Origin: Mailhella sp.
GTDB lineage: Bacteria > Desulfobacterota > Desulfovibrionia > Desulfovibrionales > Desulfovibrionaceae
NCBI GenBank assembly: GCA_024404335.1
Contig: JAKSQA010000089.1
Coordinates: 1 to 5,142 of the forward strand
Reading direction: 5' to 3'
DNA length: 5,142 nucleotides
Shown here: positions 3,688 through 5,142 of the stretch, in pieces
Numbering within the stretch: position 1 is the stretch's first letter
Layout of the letters: the number at the start of each line of letters is the position of its first letter
The notes under the pieces: model-generated
The model's input: only the letters and a program-made list of their open reading frames with translations
What the model was told of the DNA's origin: nothing
Databases searched by the model: none
Program-made: the position numbers and the translations under genes

Positions 3688-5142
3688 TTACTTCACGAGG
3701 TTGGGATCTTCCATGATCTGGTAGATCGGAGCACCTTCGGCATCGGCGGGAATCGGGTTGCCGGTGATGTAGCAGAGGGTGGGCACGATGTCGGCGAGCC
3801 AGCGCGGACGGTCGTACACGAAGCCCTTCTTGATGTTCGGGCCGTGGAACATGAGGAGGTTCTTGAGGCTGCCGCATCCGGATTCGCCGGTGGGGAAGCC
3901 GTAGCCGTGTTCGGCCATGTACTCAGGCTTCAGGACGTACACGACGTCGCCGGCCTGGGCGCCGCCCATGCCGAAGACGTGGGCGTCTTCCTTGCGGACG
4001 GCAAGGAGGACGGGACGTTCGCCGGTGTCGGGGTGCTTGTAGTCAAGCAGGGCGTCGATGATGCGCTGACGGACGTTCTCGTAATCCTCGGGCTCGCCGA
4101 TGCCGCCGGGGTACTTGCCCTTGAGGTTGCCGTACACGCACATGTAGCGCTGAGGCACGGCGAGGGACTTGCTGACGTCGAGCTGGTAGTTGAAGCCTTC
4201 GGTCTCTTCGTAGATGTCCCAGAAGTTTTCGGACTTCTTGGGCTCGTAGGAGCAGAGGCCGGCTTCGCGCAGGGCGTGGGCGGTGTTGAGAATCGGGCCC
4301 AGCGGGGTGGCGCCGTGGTCGGAGCAGCAGCAGATGAGGGTCTCATCGCCCATCAGGTCCATGAGGCGGCCGAGGAGGCGGTCTTCAACGGTGTAAATGT
4401 GGCGTTCCATCTTTTCGGCGGCGGCGCGGACGGCGGGATCCTTGCTGTCGAGTTCGCTCAGCCAGCCGTGGTAGAACCAGTCGATGGGATGGGAGTGCAT
4501 GTAGAAGAGATCCCAGTCGGGAGTGGCCTTGAGGAGGCTGCTGATGCAGTTCCAGAGCCATTCGCTGTGGAATTCGACGAGCTCGCACACGGTGTCGGTG
4601 TCGATGACCTTGTGGATGTACGCGACGAGACCGATGTCGTTGGCAGTGATCTGCTGGGAGAGGTCGATGAGTTCGGCGGCGGACTGGGGAGCGATGAAGC
4701 CGATGCGTCCGGCGATGCCGGAGATGTACAGCTTGAAGCCGTCGCCCGGATCATCGGGGTCGAGTTCCATCAGCTTGCAGCGGAACACGCCCTTCTCGAC
4801 ATGGCCGTCTTCGACGACGACATAGTCGTTCTGCACGGGCTGGGACCACTTGCCGAGCTCGACGGTGCAGAAGGCCTTGGCGTAGTCTTTCTCGGGGCAG
4901 AGGGCGACACGGTCGTATTCGCCGTCTTCGTTCTGCCAGGTGAGGACGTGCCAGACCTGGTCCTGCAGGGGCATGAGGGATTCCTTGAACTTGACGGTGA
5001 CCGTCATTTCGAGGGGCTCGTCACCCTCGGGGAGGGACTTCCAGCCTTCGGCGTCGTCAAACGTGCCGTTGAATCCGATGGGGTAGAAGTCGGTGGACAT
5101 GCCGCTTTCGGGAGCGAGGGATTCCTTGTGCTCGTTGCCGTG
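3688..5142 (-). CDS. Alkaline-phosphatase-superfamily protein, type I phosphodiesterase/nucleotide pyrophosphatase-like (N-terminus outside window)
   Basis: This family hydrolyses phosphomonoesters or phosphodiesters with a two-metal site; the substrate here is unknown. The frame is open past the ATG at 5100 to the window edge, adding 14 codons (reading HGNEHKESLAPESG), and that ATG has no ribosome binding site. The start therefore lies outside. What is visible matches the C-terminal two thirds of the fold. Residues counted from the 5100 Met: about 1-150 form a beta-rich insertion; DWDLFYMHSHPIDWFYH (195-211) carries likely metal ligands Asp207 and His211; SDHG (260-263) carries Asp261 and His262; GPNIKKG (420-426) and the ADIVPTLCYITG core (436-447) follow, ending in IYQIMEDPNLVK. 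The N-terminal first metal Asp and the nucleophile Thr/Ser would be in the missing part. The usual His shortly before GPNIKKG is not evident; Gly-Cys-Gly-Ser (408-411) stands there. It is the first visible gene of the four-gene minus-strand set, and the next gene resembles its C-terminus. Confidence 0.85.
   Translation of the reverse strand, partial: HGNEHKESLAPESGMSTDFYPIGFNGTFDDAEGWKSLPEGDEPLEMTVTVKFKESLMPLQDQVWHVLTWQNEDGEYDRVALCPEKDYAKAFCTVELGKWSQPVQNDYVVVEDGHVEKGVFRCKLMELDPDDPGDGFKLYISGIAGRIGFIAPQSAAELIDLSQQITANDIGLVAYIHKVIDTDTVCELVEFHSEWLWNCISSLLKATPDWDLFYMHSHPIDWFYHGWLSELDSKDPAVRAAAEKMERHIYTVEDRLLGRLMDLMGDETLICCCSDHGATPLGPILNTAHALREAGLCSYEPKKSENFWDIYEETEGFNYQLDVSKSLAVPQRYMCVYGNLKGKYPGGIGEPEDYENVRQRIIDALLDYKHPDTGERPVLLAVRKEDAHVFGMGGAQAGDVVYVLKPEYMAEHGYGFPTGESGCGSLKNLLMFHGPNIKKGFVYDRPRWLADIVPTLCYITGNPIPADAEGAPIYQIMEDPNLVK

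Noticed and set aside
3054..3716. A 220-codon plus-strand open frame rich in Gly, Val and Asp, opposite the Ala-rich gene
   Set aside because: It is the antisense shadow of the GC-rich, Ala-rich coding sequence; it has no family-like content, and it runs across the intergenic hairpin.
5098..5100. ATG at 5100 as the true start of the phosphodiesterase-like gene
   Set aside because: The frame continues open to the window edge, no Shine-Dalgarno precedes it, and the N-terminal half of the catalytic core would be missing.

Overview
The window is GC-rich (roughly 60% or more by eye) bacterial DNA with strong AAGGAG-type ribosome binding sites, tight gene spacing and two clear intrinsic terminators. 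The gene set (PdxS/PdxT vitamin B6 synthesis, a LarA-type racemase remnant, an OsmC/Ohr-family peroxidase, a GcvH-type lipoyl carrier and alkaline-phosphatase-superfamily proteins) suits an anaerobic or gut-type bacterium. Desulfovibrionaceae or Synergistota are guesses only; nothing in the window settles the phylum.

Left part, plus strand (1-1494): the 3' part of pdxS is followed after one base by a complete pdxT. Together they encode the lyase and glutaminase subunits of the R5P-dependent pyridoxal 5'-phosphate synthase. The operon ends in three back-to-back stem-loops, the last being a strong Rho-independent terminator.

Middle (about 1495-2116): a plus-strand open frame at 1518-1871 matches only the C-terminal quarter of nickel-pincer lactate racemase (LarA) and is called a 5'-truncated remnant. 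Bases 1872-2056 hold no gene I can support. A minus-strand terminator (2057-2093) closes the operon arriving from the right, so the two operons converge here.

Right part, minus strand (5142 down to 2117): four co-directional genes are read in this order: a large alkaline-phosphatase-superfamily (type I phosphodiesterase-like) protein whose N-terminus lies outside the window; a 186-residue Ala-rich protein that appears to be a shrunken, metal-ligand-less relative of its neighbour; an OsmC-family protein with both peroxidatic cysteines; and a GcvH-like protein with its lipoyl-lysine. The first two spacers are almost identical in length (85 and 86 nt), and each carries a perfect 11-bp GC-rich hairpin without a U-tract. 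osmC and gcvH are only 11 nt apart, and the gcvH ribosome binding site overlaps the osmC stop codon.

The most interesting idea is that the coupled osmC-gcvH pair forms a lipoyl-dependent peroxide-reducing module, with GcvH serving as dithiol donor rather than, or as well as, working in glycine cleavage. No gcvP, gcvT or lpd is visible nearby. The paired active-looking and degenerate phosphatase-fold proteins in the same operon form a second, unexplained module.
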